Below are positions 40,636-48,197 of a stretch of 64,000 bases of DNA, in pieces (position 1 is the first letter of the stretch; every line of letters begins with the position of its first letter). The DNA is from Flavobacterium aquicola (GTDB taxonomy: Bacteria > Bacteroidota > Bacteroidia > Flavobacteriales > Flavobacteriaceae). The notes under the pieces were generated by a model. That model searched no databases. It saw only the letters and a list, made by a program, of their open reading frames with translations, and was not told where the DNA came from. The stretch is taken from assembly GCF_003385115.1 (NCBI RefSeq), contig NZ_QUNI01000013.1, positions 83,461-147,460 of the forward strand. Reading direction: 5' to 3'. Made by a program: the position numbers and the translations under genes.

Positions 40636-43111
40636 GAACTATTTTCCAGAAAAAAGTATTCCTAAAGTTTATTGTTATACCGATACACGTTTTGCTAGTT
40701 GTATAAAGGTAGGCTATACAACCAAAACTGCTGAGGAACGAGTTGCGGAACAATATCCTGTAAAATTGCCAAATATGAGTTACGAAATCATATTGGAAGA
40801 ATTGGCGATACGTAATGATGGTACGCTTTTTACAGATAAGGACATTCACAAATTATTGAATGCAAAAAAAGTTAAACATGTCAATGGGGAATGGTTTGAA
40901 TGTTCATTGAAAGAAGTTAAAGCTTGTATTCTTGAAATAAAAACTGGGGTTGTAAATGAAGACAAGCGTACACTTGATTTTGGATTACGTCCTGAACAAG
41001 CGGAAGCTATAAACAAAACAGAAGCCTATTTTAACAGTTTTAAAACAGAAAATAAAGAACATATTCCTCACTTTCTTTGGAATGCCAAAATGCGTTTTGG
41101 AAAAACATTTACAACTTATCAGTTAGCCAGAAAAATGGGTTGGACAAAAATCTTGGTTCTAACTTTTAAACCTGCGGTTCAAAGTGCATGGAAGGATGAT
41201 TTAGAATCTCATATAGATTTTACTGGTTGGCAGTTTATTTCAAATAAAGAAGATGATTTGAGTTTTGAAGATGTTGATTCAACAAAACCTTTTGTTTTCT
41301 TTGGCTCATTTCAAGACTTGTTAGGTAAAAATTCGGCAGGAGGAATAAAGTCAAAAAATGAATGGGTTCACACTACTAATTGGGATTGTGTTGCTTTTGA
41401 CGAATATCATTATGGAGCTTGGAGAGAAAACGCCAAAGAACTTTTTGAAGCCGAAAGTCCAAAAGAGCAACAATTCGGTGAAGGTGTTGGAATCGAATAT
41501 TTTGATGAAAGTAATATGCCAATTACGACTAATCATTATTTGTATTTGTCAGGAACGCCTTTTAGAGCAATTGGTTCAGGGGAGTTCATAGAAGAGCAAA
41601 TTTTTAATTGGACTTACTCTGACGAACAAAAAGCAAAAACAGAATGGAAAGGAGATAAAAATCCTTATTCATCTTTACCCAGAATGGTAATGCTAACCTA
41701 TCAAATGCCCGATGCCATTATTGAAGTGGCTATGAAAGGTGAGTTTAATGAGTTTGATTTGAATGTTTTCTTTTCTGCTGATGGTGAAGGGGAAAATTCA
41801 AAATTCAAATATGAAAATGAAGTTCAAAAATGGTTGGATTTAATTCGTGGAAATTTAGCAGAAACAACTATTGACAATTTAAAAATGGGGGCAAAAAAGC
41901 CACCTATGCCATTTTCACACGCTAAACTTTTAAACGTTTTACAACATACTTTTTGGTTTTTACCAACAGTTGCTTCTTGTTTTGCAATGAAGAATTTAAT
42001 TGACCAAAAACAAAATAAATTTTATCATGATTACAACGTTATTGTTTGCGCAGGAACAAGTGCGGGTATTGGTGTTGAAGCACTAAAACCAGTTGAAAAG
42101 GCATTAGCAAATCCATCAGAAACCAAAACTATAACTTTATCATGTGGTAAATTAACAACAGGTGTTTCTGTAAAACCTTGGACAGGAATTTTTATGTTAC
42201 GAAATTCGTCTAGTCCAGAAACCTATTTTCAAGCGGCTTTTAGGGTTCAAACACCATGGACAATAAAAAATCCTGATAAAAATGCACCAAACCGAGAAGA
42301 AATTGTAAAACACGAATGTTATGTTTTTGATTTTGCCCCTGATAGAGCATTAAGACAAATTGCCGATTATAGTTGCAGATTAAACGTGGGTGAGAGTAAT
42401 CCTGAAAAGAAAGTTGAGGAGTTTATAAACTTTTTACCAGTATTGGCGTATGATGGAAGCTCAATGAAAGAAATTGATGCGGCTGGAATATTGGATATTG
42501 CAATGAGTGGTACAACAGCAACTCTTTTGGCAAGACGTTGGGAGAGTGCAATGCTCGTAAACGTTGATAATTTTACTTTACAACGATTAATGGATAACAA
42601 AGATGCGATGGAAGCATTAAGTAACATTGAAGGGTTTAGAAACTTGAATCAAGATATTGAAACTATTATCAACAAGTCCGAATCGATTAAAAAAGCAAAA
42701 GCCGAAGCCAACGAAAAAGAATTAACCCAAAAAGAGAAAAAAGAACTTTCAGAAGAGGAAAAAGAATATAAAAGTATAAGAAAACAAATTCAAGAAAAGT
42801 TAATAAAATTCGCTACCCGAATTCCAGTTTTTATGTATCTGACTGATTACAGGGAAAGAAGTTTAAAAGATGTAATTACACAATTAGAGCCTGCTTTATT
42901 TAAGAAAGTAACAGGACTAAATGTGAAGGATTTTGAACTACTCGTTAGTTTGGGGGTTTTTAATAGTGCATTAATGAATGATGCTGTTTATAAATTCAAA
43001 AGATATGAAGACGCAAGTTTATCCTATTCAGGGATAAGCAAACATCCAGAGGATAAGATTGGTCTTTATGATACGGTTATTAGTGCCGAAGATTTTAATT
43101 TGGAATTATAA
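40628..43111 (+). CDS. Restriction helicase-nuclease: GIY-YIG (T5orf172-like) plus DEAD-like helicase
   Basis: 827 residues. The first 100 residues have a GIY-YIG/T5orf172 pattern: PKVYCYTDTRFASCIKVGYTTKTAEERV, then a GEWFEC segment. A superfamily-2 helicase follows: Walker A NAKMRFGKTFT (about 152-162), DEYH box (258-261), SGTPF (308-312) and a motif VI-like FQAAFRVQTPW (about 534-544). A charged coiled coil is at about 690-735 and a helical tail ends the protein. It is the third gene of the methylase operon (eight-base overlap), so it is the likely restriction component, cutting unmethylated DNA with ATP-driven translocation. There is no separate specificity subunit. Confidence 0.85.
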   Translation: MSKNYFPEKSIPKVYCYTDTRFASCIKVGYTTKTAEERVAEQYPVKLPNMSYEIILEELAIRNDGTLFTDKDIHKLLNAKKVKHVNGEWFECSLKEVKACILEIKTGVVNEDKRTLDFGLRPEQAEAINKTEAYFNSFKTENKEHIPHFLWNAKMRFGKTFTTYQLARKMGWTKILVLTFKPAVQSAWKDDLESHIDFTGWQFISNKEDDLSFEDVDSTKPFVFFGSFQDLLGKNSAGGIKSKNEWVHTTNWDCVAFDEYHYGAWRENAKELFEAESPKEQQFGEGVGIEYFDESNMPITTNHYLYLSGTPFRAIGSGEFIEEQIFNWTYSDEQKAKTEWKGDKNPYSSLPRMVMLTYQMPDAIIEVAMKGEFNEFDLNVFFSADGEGENSKFKYENEVQKWLDLIRGNLAETTIDNLKMGAKKPPMPFSHAKLLNVLQHTFWFLPTVASCFAMKNLIDQKQNKFYHDYNVIVCAGTSAGIGVEALKPVEKALANPSETKTITLSCGKLTTGVSVKPWTGIFMLRNSSSPETYFQAAFRVQTPWTIKNPDKNAPNREEIVKHECYVFDFAPDRALRQIADYSCRLNVGESNPEKKVEEFINFLPVLAYDGSSMKEIDAAGILDIAMSGTTATLLARRWESAMLVNVDNFTLQRLMDNKDAMEALSNIEGFRNLNQDIETIINKSESIKKAKAEANEKELTQKEKKELSEEEKEYKSIRKQIQEKLIKFATRIPVFMYLTDYRERSLKDVITQLEPALFKKVTGLNVKDFELLVSLGVFNSALMNDAVYKFKRYEDASLSYSGISKHPEDKIGLYDTVISAEDFNLEL

Positions 43112-43148
43112 TCTAGTAAAATAATAAGACCACATTTAACACATCATC

Positions 43149-43189
43149 AAAAAAGCCACTATTGACAGTAAATAGTGGCTTTTTTTTAT
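43149..43189 (+). terminator. Terminator of the restriction-modification operon
   Basis: AAAAGCCACTATT (43151-43163) pairs with AATAGTGGCTTTT (43171-43183) around a seven-base loop, followed by a T-run. It is about 40 bases past the stop of the helicase gene. Confidence 0.9.
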
Positions 43190-43404
43190 AAAACGATTGA
43201 GTAAATACTGGAGCATCTAGGTACGATGTAGAACCGCTAAGTACCTATAAATTGCACTTTTGGAACTATTATTTGCTATTTTGGTCTCGAAATTTTAAAA
43301 GGCAATCTGATGTAAGGTTTTTGCTTACCTAAAAATAGTTACCTAAAGAGGCGGATAACGAGAACAATTGAATTTTAGAATGGAGGGAGGAAGGAGAGGG
43401 AGGT
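43190..43404. other. Non-coding interval after the restriction operon
   Basis: About 215 bases with no open frame. Near 43227-43252 AGGTAC and GTACCT could form a small dyad; otherwise nothing recognisable. Confidence 0.3.
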
Positions 43405-43560
43405 CTATCCTAACTGCTCTATTTTTTTTCTAATAACAGCAATTTCTTTTTGAAATTGTAATTTGGACATTTGTTTGTGTAATTCAGCTTCTCTTTCTGG
43501 ATTTTCTTCAATGTTAATTTCCATCTGTTTAAGTCTTATTTTATCCTCTATAGTGTTCAT
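43405..43560 (-). CDS. Small coiled-coil-like ORF, 51 aa
   Basis: A short ORF of 51 codons, ATG at 43560 on the minus strand and TAG at 43405-43407. The product is helical and highly charged (MNTIEDKIRLKQMEINIEEN, ending VIRKKIEQLG). It overlaps the end of the 69-residue ORF by 20 bases in another frame, which suggests translational coupling. No family recognised. Likely real because it continues the coupled minus-strand string started at 44346. Confidence 0.5.
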   Translation of the reverse strand: MNTIEDKIRLKQMEINIEENPEREAELHKQMSKLQFQKEIAVIRKKIEQLG

Positions 43561-43750
43561 CATTCAAACGGTTTGTTAAGCACTCTTCTTTAAAAAGTTC
43601 ATCTAATTGATTATTGTTTTTTAACCATGAATACTCTTGAAATAAGTGCCAATCATCATATTGAGCATCTTCTCCGTATTTTCGAGATATATACATTATT
43701 AGTAATTCTTTCAGCTTTGGGCTGTGGTCAAGGTTTGTTACTTTTTCCAT
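43541..43750 (-). CDS. Small hypothetical protein, 69 aa
   Basis: 69 residues (MEKVTNLDHSPKLKELLIMY, then ISRKYGEDAQYDDWHLFQEYSWLKN), acidic and helical. It starts 23 bases after the stop of the candidate HUH protein and overlaps the next small ORF. No family recognised; size and setting would fit an accessory replication or regulatory peptide of the island. Confidence 0.6.
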   Translation of the reverse strand: MEKVTNLDHSPKLKELLIMYISRKYGEDAQYDDWHLFQEYSWLKNNNQLDELFKEECLTNRLNDEHYRG

Positions 43751-43773
43751 TTTTTAAATTTTTAAGTTTCTTA

Positions 43774-44346
43774 TTATATTATTTCTGTTATTATCGGGGC
43801 TTTATTAGTGTAGTTTACGCTACTATATTTATTTATTATGGTTGTAGCTTCAAAAGAGATTTCGTTCCAGGAAAAGTACCTATAAATAACATTTTCAACT
43901 ATTGTTTTTACTTCTGGTAATTGAGCATCGGTGATAAAGTGAACATGATTGTAACCTCTTCCATCTAGTTCTATCGTGTATTTGATGTATTTATCTGGCA
44001 TTTGATTTTTTATCTGGTAAATAAGGTATTGATGGTATTCCTTGTCGTAATTTTCAAAAGGATTCCATGATACGAAGCTTTGCCAATCGTAATTATTCTC
44101 AGTATAAGTTTTTCTTTTGTTAATTGGCATAAACTCGTTTATGATTGAGTAATGTATTTTCCATTGCTTACCGTCTTTCTCTAGTAAACTAGTCACTCCA
44201 GCATATTTTTCTTTGATTTTAACCATTTTGTATTTCAACATTCTTATTGATAGTCCAGTTATTTTTGGTAATTGGTTAAGCTTGTAATATGTGTTATTTC
44301 TTTTGCTGTTAGCATTGTTGATTAATTCATTAAACTTTTTTTTCAT
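43774..44346 (-). CDS. Candidate replication/mobilisation protein with HTH and HUH-like motif
   Basis: 190 residues. Residues about 20-72 look like a winged HTH (YYKLNQLPKITGLSIRMLKYKM, then KQWKIHYSIINEF). The second half, about 86-185, contains GYNHVHFITDA with His134-x-His136, spaced like the H-hydrophobic-H metal motif of rolling-circle Rep proteins and relaxases. It is followed by INKYSSVNYTNKAP, with two tyrosines in the place of a catalytic Y motif. If correct it is a small HUH endonuclease fused to a DNA-binding domain. The motif match is short, so a plain DNA-binding protein remains possible. Confidence 0.55.
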   Translation of the reverse strand: MKKKFNELINNANSKRNNTYYKLNQLPKITGLSIRMLKYKMVKIKEKYAGVTSLLEKDGKQWKIHYSIINEFMPINKRKTYTENNYDWQSFVSWNPFENYDKEYHQYLIYQIKNQMPDKYIKYTIELDGRGYNHVHFITDAQLPEVKTIVENVIYRYFSWNEISFEATTIINKYSSVNYTNKAPIITEII

Positions 44347-44642
44347 TCTAAATTGGATATAAAAAGGTCAAGAGAGGTTGCTAATCTCTTGGGTTATGTC
44401 TGTTGTCTATTTATAAATATGTGAAACTTTTGAAAAAGATGCACTTTGACTAAAAAAAGGTGTATTTATTTTTTATTGGGTCTTAGTTGAATTCATTTTT
44501 TGGCTAAGCATCTAATCAATGCAAAATAAATTATTGCACCTATTTTCTATAAAATCAAGTGATTAAGTTTTTGCTATTCGAATTAGGGAAACCCTAAAAA
44601 ATCCCTAATAAACCTTTGCGAAGCATTTAAAAAGAAAAAACT
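44347..44642. other. Divergent intergenic region of the replication genes
   Basis: 296 AT-rich bases between the minus-strand HUH-like gene and the plus-strand HTH gene. It holds TTAGGG (44583-44588) and CCCTAA twice (44592-44597, 44603-44608), a small dyad plus a third half-site. As the interval between replication-type genes it is a possible origin or operator, but no iteron array is clear. Confidence 0.35.
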
Positions 44643-44909
44643 ATGACAACGCAAATTTTACTAAACGGCATTACAATTGAGCAATTGGCGGAAGCTTTAA
44701 AACCATTATTACTTGGGAAGACTCAAGAACAAATTCAACCAGAAAACCCATTATTAACTAGAGATGAGGTTTGTGAGCTTCTTTCCTTTAATAAAACAAG
44801 TCTTTGGAAACACACAAAAAGCGGAAGGCTTAAAAGCTACGGTATTGGAAATCGTGTGTACTATAAAAGGGATGAAGTGTTAGAAGCTGTTAAACCTATC
44901 AATTCATAA
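44643..44909 (+). CDS. Excisionase/AlpA-like HTH protein
   Basis: 88 residues. The C-terminal half is a MerR/excisionase-type HTH: LLTRDEVCELLSFNKTSLWKHTKSGRLKSYGIGNRVYYKRDEV. Such proteins in Bacteroidota elements direct excision or activate replication genes. The ATPase gene begins three bases after its stop, so they form one operon with the primase-like gene. Confidence 0.88.
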   Translation: MTTQILLNGITIEQLAEALKPLLLGKTQEQIQPENPLLTRDEVCELLSFNKTSLWKHTKSGRLKSYGIGNRVYYKRDEVLEAVKPINS

Positions 44910-44912
44910 GCT

Positions 44913-45947
44913 ATGGAAAGTGTAAACAACGGATTAGAAGTATTAAGTAATGTAATTGATAAAGCAATGACTTCAAGTAATAGTATAGTTAAAAATGAAA
45001 ATATTGGTTTGTTCACTATTAAAACTGGTAATGAATGGATTGAAGAAGCAAAAAACAAACCTGTGCCGAAAATGCTTTTTGGTGAGTTTTGGTTCGAGGG
45101 GGAATTATGTATTCTGTTTGCTGATTCCAATGTTGGTAAATCAATTCTAGCAGTACAAATAGCTGACAGTATAAGTAAAAACAAAGAGATAACACCTTTT
45201 AAATTAGAAGCAAAAAAACAGGCTGTCCTATATCTTGATTTTGAGTTATCCGCTAAACAATTTGAAAATAGATATTCTAAGAATTATGATGAGCATTATT
45301 ATTTCGATAATGGTTTTAGCCGAATAGAAATCAATAGTGATGCAGACTTACCACCGAATACAGATTTTGAAACTTATCTTTTACATTCATTAGAATGGTC
45401 AATCGCTAAAACAGGTGCTAAAACTATAATAGTCGATAATCTAACATATCTTAAAAGTGGTAATGAATCCGCTAAGGATGCGCTCCCTTTGATGAAGAAA
45501 TTGAAAGCATTGAAAAGTAAATATGATTTGTCAATGTTAGTTTTGGCTCATACGCCTAAACGTGATTTGTCCAAAGCAATAACTAAAAACGATTTGGCAG
45601 GAAGTAAGATGTTAATGAATTTTTGTGATAGTTCATTTACTATTGGTCAAAGTTCCGCAGATTCCAATTTAAGATATATCAAACAGATTAAACAACGAAA
45701 TACCGAAGAGATTTATGGTGCTGATAATGTTTGTGTTTGTCAGATATTAAAGCCTCAAAATTTTCTAGAGTTTGAGTTCTTAGATTTTGATGAAGAAAAA
45801 ACTCATCTAAAAGAATCAAATAAAGCAGATAGGGATGAACTTATTGAGCTTGCTAAAGAGCTTAGCGATAGCGGTAAAACCCAAAGGGAGATTTCAGACG
45901 AATTAGGTATCGCAGTTGGAACAGTTAACAAGTATCTCAAACTATAA
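44913..45947 (+). CDS. RepA-like RecA-fold ATPase with C-terminal HTH
   Basis: 344 residues. Walker A is FADSNVGKSILAV (about 69-81), Walker B is KTIIVDNLTYLK (about 170-181), and a later LVLAHTPKRDLSK segment matches the RepA/KaiC-like hexameric helicase family used by plasmids and satellites. Residues about 320-344 form an HTH (GKTQREISDELGIAVGTVNKYL). It probably unwinds or loads at the element's origin. A GTTCA half-site cluster lies just after its stop codon, before the primase-like gene. Confidence 0.87.
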   Translation: MESVNNGLEVLSNVIDKAMTSSNSIVKNENIGLFTIKTGNEWIEEAKNKPVPKMLFGEFWFEGELCILFADSNVGKSILAVQIADSISKNKEITPFKLEAKKQAVLYLDFELSAKQFENRYSKNYDEHYYFDNGFSRIEINSDADLPPNTDFETYLLHSLEWSIAKTGAKTIIVDNLTYLKSGNESAKDALPLMKKLKALKSKYDLSMLVLAHTPKRDLSKAITKNDLAGSKMLMNFCDSSFTIGQSSADSNLRYIKQIKQRNTEEIYGADNVCVCQILKPQNFLEFEFLDFDEEKTHLKESNKADRDELIELAKELSDSGKTQREISDELGIAVGTVNKYLKL

Positions 45948-45951
45948 AAGT

Positions 45952-46000
45952 GTTCATGTTGTTCATTGTTAAAAGAGTGAACATCGTGAACAATGTGAAC
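45952..46000. repeat. GTTCA half-site cluster, copy 2
   Basis: GTTCATGTTGTTCATT (45952-45967), a nine-base spacer, GTGAACATCGTGAACA (45977-45992), then GTGAAC. It differs from the cluster at 37494-37540 by two substitutions in the arms and by spacer sequence. It sits between the ATPase and primase-like genes, 14 bases before the latter's start. Confidence 0.8.
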
Positions 46001-46013
46001 AAAAAAAATAAAA

Positions 46014-46916
46014 ATGAAACAGTATAAATATAGTCTGGACAATAGTAGCAAAAAGTTTACTTGTCCAATGTGTAAAAAGAAGACATTTGTTAAATTTATT
46101 GAAACTGAAAGCCGAGCATATTTAAGTGATAGTTTAGGTAGGTGTGACCGTGAAAGTAGTTGTGGTTATTTTAATGTACCCTCGTCTAATGGTATAATTG
46201 TCAAAAAAGAAAGGATTATTGATTATGTCGAAACTAGTTTTCATAGTTTGCAATTGGTTGAAAGTAGTTTTCTTTCAAAAAACAGAAATAATTTTATTCA
46301 ATTTCTAATGAATAATTTTCCAGAAGAAGCGGTAAACGAAGTAGTTTTGAAATACTTAATAGGCACGTCAAGACGTTGGGATGGTTCTACAGTTTTTTGG
46401 CAAATTGATAATTACGAATGTGCGCATGCGGGTAAAATATTAGCTTATAATCAAGAAACTGGGAAACGAATTAAAAGTAACGAAGGCAAAGCGTTAATTG
46501 ATTGGGTTCATAGTGTATTGAAAAGAAAAGGTGTTATACATGATTTTAATCTTAGGCAGTGTTTGTTTGGGTTGCATCTTATTAGAAACTCTAATGCGAA
46601 AGTCATTGGACTAGTTGAAAGCGAAAAAACAGCCGTTTTAATGAGTCTTTTTAAACCTGAGTATATTTGGATGGCTACAGGTAGCAAAGGCGGATTAAAA
46701 TACGAGTTTTTGAAGCCAATTCAGCAATATAAAATCATTGCATTTCCAGATAAAAGTGAATACAATGATTGGTTAATTAAAGCAAAACAGTTAAATGGGT
46801 TTAATTTTGATATTGTCGTTAATGATTGGTTGGAACAAAGCAATTATAGGGATGGTACGGATTTGGCTGATGTATTGATATTAGAAAAACAAAAATGTAT
46901 TAAACTTGGCATTTAA
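46014..46916 (+). CDS. Primase-like protein with zinc ribbon and Toprim-like region (DUF6371 type)
   Basis: 300 residues. A zinc ribbon is formed by Cys17, Cys20, Cys44 and Cys50 (KFTCPMCKKKTF ... GRCDRESSCGYF). The middle and C-terminal part has GLVESEKTAVLMSLF (about 200-214), the acidic Toprim-like motif, then WMATGSKGGLKYEFL and an IIAFPDKSEYNDW segment with another conserved Asp. Layout matches the DUF6371 primase-like family of Bacteroidota elements. With the upstream ATPase it makes a two-gene helicase-primase set. Confidence 0.82.
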   Translation: MKQYKYSLDNSSKKFTCPMCKKKTFVKFIETESRAYLSDSLGRCDRESSCGYFNVPSSNGIIVKKERIIDYVETSFHSLQLVESSFLSKNRNNFIQFLMNNFPEEAVNEVVLKYLIGTSRRWDGSTVFWQIDNYECAHAGKILAYNQETGKRIKSNEGKALIDWVHSVLKRKGVIHDFNLRQCLFGLHLIRNSNAKVIGLVESEKTAVLMSLFKPEYIWMATGSKGGLKYEFLKPIQQYKIIAFPDKSEYNDWLIKAKQLNGFNFDIVVNDWLEQSNYRDGTDLADVLILEKQKCIKLGI

Positions 46917-46949
46917 GAACCTCATCTTATATGCCTATTTTAATAAACT

Positions 46950-47693
46950 TTATTCCGCTTTAAAACCTATGTTTGCTAACTTATTAATAACAACATTTAC
47001 GGTTTTTATTGATTTTAAAGGATTGTTTTTCTCTGATGTGCCTTTGCTCAACATTGCATTTAACATTGGTTGTATCGTGCTGGGCTTTATTCCAGTTACA
47101 CCGCTTAAAGCATTTGCTAAACTGTTTATAGTAGTGTTGAATGGTGATAAGCTACGCATGTATTCTATAAGACCTAACTTTTGAAGAAATATAATTTTTG
47201 AAACGTTGTTACTTTCACTATAATCAATAAGTTCATCTTGAGCTTCATTCTCATTTTCGCCTTGAGCTACATCAATAGTTTTATTGATGTTTTCTTTATA
47301 TCTAATCAGTTCGTCAATATCGTACAAGAAGTCAGCCATGCCTTCAAAAATCATTTCAACTAGTTCATAATTTTCAGTAGACAATATCCCATCTATTGAT
47401 TGATTGACAATTTTGAGTTCATTTTTATCCATTTCCCTGATTGAACTTGCAAGAAAATCTCTAGCTCTAAAAGCTATTTCATCATATTCGGTATTTTGTG
47501 AAGGCACATGACCATCAAGTTCTTTTGCTAATTGCAAAGCTTTTTGAAGATAATGTTTGTTGAAATCTATTTTCAATGCCTTCAATAAAAACAAATCAAG
47601 ATTATTTGTAAGTTCATATATTTTTTTTGTTCTTAAAAAAATTGATAAATACATGTATTCATCGTAGAACTCATTCAATTCAATTTGTGTCAT
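46950..47693 (-). CDS. Unknown island protein, paralog B
   Basis: 247 residues, related to the protein at 34981-35694. The shared blocks are MT-x-ELxEFY at the start, NNLDLFLLKALKIDF (against NDLDINLLRFLRRDF), and a C-terminal region with SKIIFLQKLGLIEYM, then SPFNTTINSLANALS, IKPSTIQPMLNAML and EKNNPLKSI. The middle is different and more acidic. It is a lone minus-strand gene close to the right end, while its paralog is next to the integrase at the left end. Function unknown. Confidence 0.7.
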   Translation of the reverse strand: MTQIELNEFYDEYMYLSIFLRTKKIYELTNNLDLFLLKALKIDFNKHYLQKALQLAKELDGHVPSQNTEYDEIAFRARDFLASSIREMDKNELKIVNQSIDGILSTENYELVEMIFEGMADFLYDIDELIRYKENINKTIDVAQGENENEAQDELIDYSESNNVSKIIFLQKLGLIEYMRSLSPFNTTINSLANALSGVTGIKPSTIQPMLNAMLSKGTSEKNNPLKSIKTVNVVINKLANIGFKAE

Positions 47694-47869
47694 CTTATTA
47701 TTTTACATTAATATTTATCGCTAATTTATCAAATTATTGGAGCTTTTGACATGTATAATGTCAAGAGGTTGTACTTTAGTATTTCAAAAATCAAATTTGA
47801 CTATGTTTGCTTATGAATTTTTCCTTAGATGGTTTTAAGAATATGATAGTAAAGCATGATATTAGTGTA

Positions 47870-47904
47870 TAAAAAAAACGCTCTGGATTAGAACGTTTTT
47901 TAAA
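47870..47904. terminator. Terminator just inside the right end of the island
   Basis: An A-run with ACG pairs with CGT and a T-run around a loop CTCTGGATTAGAA, giving a short stem with A/T flanks that works on either strand. For minus-strand tRNA transcripts reading into the island it would replace the terminator now displaced to 33469-33494. Confidence 0.6.
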
Positions 47905-47906
47905 AT

Positions 47907-47928
47907 GTGTAGCAAATGTGTAGCAAAA
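47907..47928 (+). repeat. Right-end tandem repeats GTGTAGCAAAW, candidate integrase arm sites
   Basis: Two head-to-tail 11-base units (GTGTAGCAAAT, GTGTAGCAAAA), 32 bases inside the right attachment site, the same unit and orientation as at 33646-33666. Confidence 0.65.
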
Positions 47929-47960
47929 TCATTGTTGAGTCAATAAAATCAGTACTATTT

Positions 47961-47975
47961 GTGACCATGGAGGGA
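47961..47975. repeat. Right attachment site within tRNA-Leu
   Basis: GTGACCATGGAGGGA, identical to 33517-33531. It covers the 3' acceptor strand and part of the T arm of the minus-strand tRNA-Leu gene; the full tRNA is retained on this side. Confidence 0.88.
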
Positions 47976-48044
47976 TTTGAACCCTCACGCCCTTGCGAGC
48001 ACCACCCCCTCAAGATGGCGAGTCTACCGTTTCTCCACATGGCC
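47962..48044 (-). tRNA. tRNA-Leu (anticodon GAG)
   Basis: 83 bases. The acceptor stem GGCCATG pairs with CATGGTC (one G-T), the anticodon arm CCATC-TTGAGGG-GGTGG gives anticodon GAG, a long variable arm follows (TGCTCGCAAGGGCG), and the T arm is GAGGG-TTCAAAT-CCCTC. CCA is not encoded. It is the integration target of the island and the last of three tRNA genes in transcription order. Confidence 0.95.
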
Positions 48045-48086
48045 TAAAAAAATAAAAGGCCAAGTAATAAATTACTCGACCTTTTG

Positions 48087-48159
48087 TGACCCGACTGGGG
48101 CTCGAACCCAGGACCCCATCATTAAAAGTGATGTGCTCTACCGACTGAGCTATCGAGTC
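48087..48159 (-). tRNA. tRNA-Lys (anticodon TTT), copy 2
   Basis: 73 bases, acceptor GACTCGA with TCGGGTC, D arm GCTCAGTCGGTAGAGC, anticodon loop CTTTTAA (anticodon TTT), T arm CTGGG-TTCGAGC-CCCAG. Identical to the neighbouring copy. Confidence 0.97.
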
Positions 48160-48197
48160 ATTGATTCAAGAAACTTATGCTTTGATCACATAATTTG

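Larger units (their letters stand above)
33517..47975. mobile_element. 14.4-kb integrative genomic island in tRNA-Leu(GAG)
   Basis: Bounded by the 15-bp direct repeat at 33517-33531 and 47961-47975. It carries a tyrosine integrase beside the left end, a second small recombinase, an excisionase-like HTH protein, a RepA-like ATPase, a primase-like protein, a candidate HUH protein, a HEPN/SecB-like operon and a restriction-modification operon. Direct 11-bp GTGTAGCAAAW repeats lie inside both ends. No capsid, portal, tail or conjugative-pore genes are recognisable, so it is either a mobilisable element or a phage-satellite-like island. Confidence 0.88.

Noticed and set aside
38439..43111. Standard type I restriction-modification system
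   Set aside because: There is no specificity (HsdS) subunit with paired recognition domains, and the nuclease part is GIY-YIG-like instead of the usual HsdR nuclease.
46906..47184. 92-aa plus-strand open frame
   Set aside because: It lies antisense within the paralog B gene, whose minus-strand frame is supported by similarity to 34981-35694.
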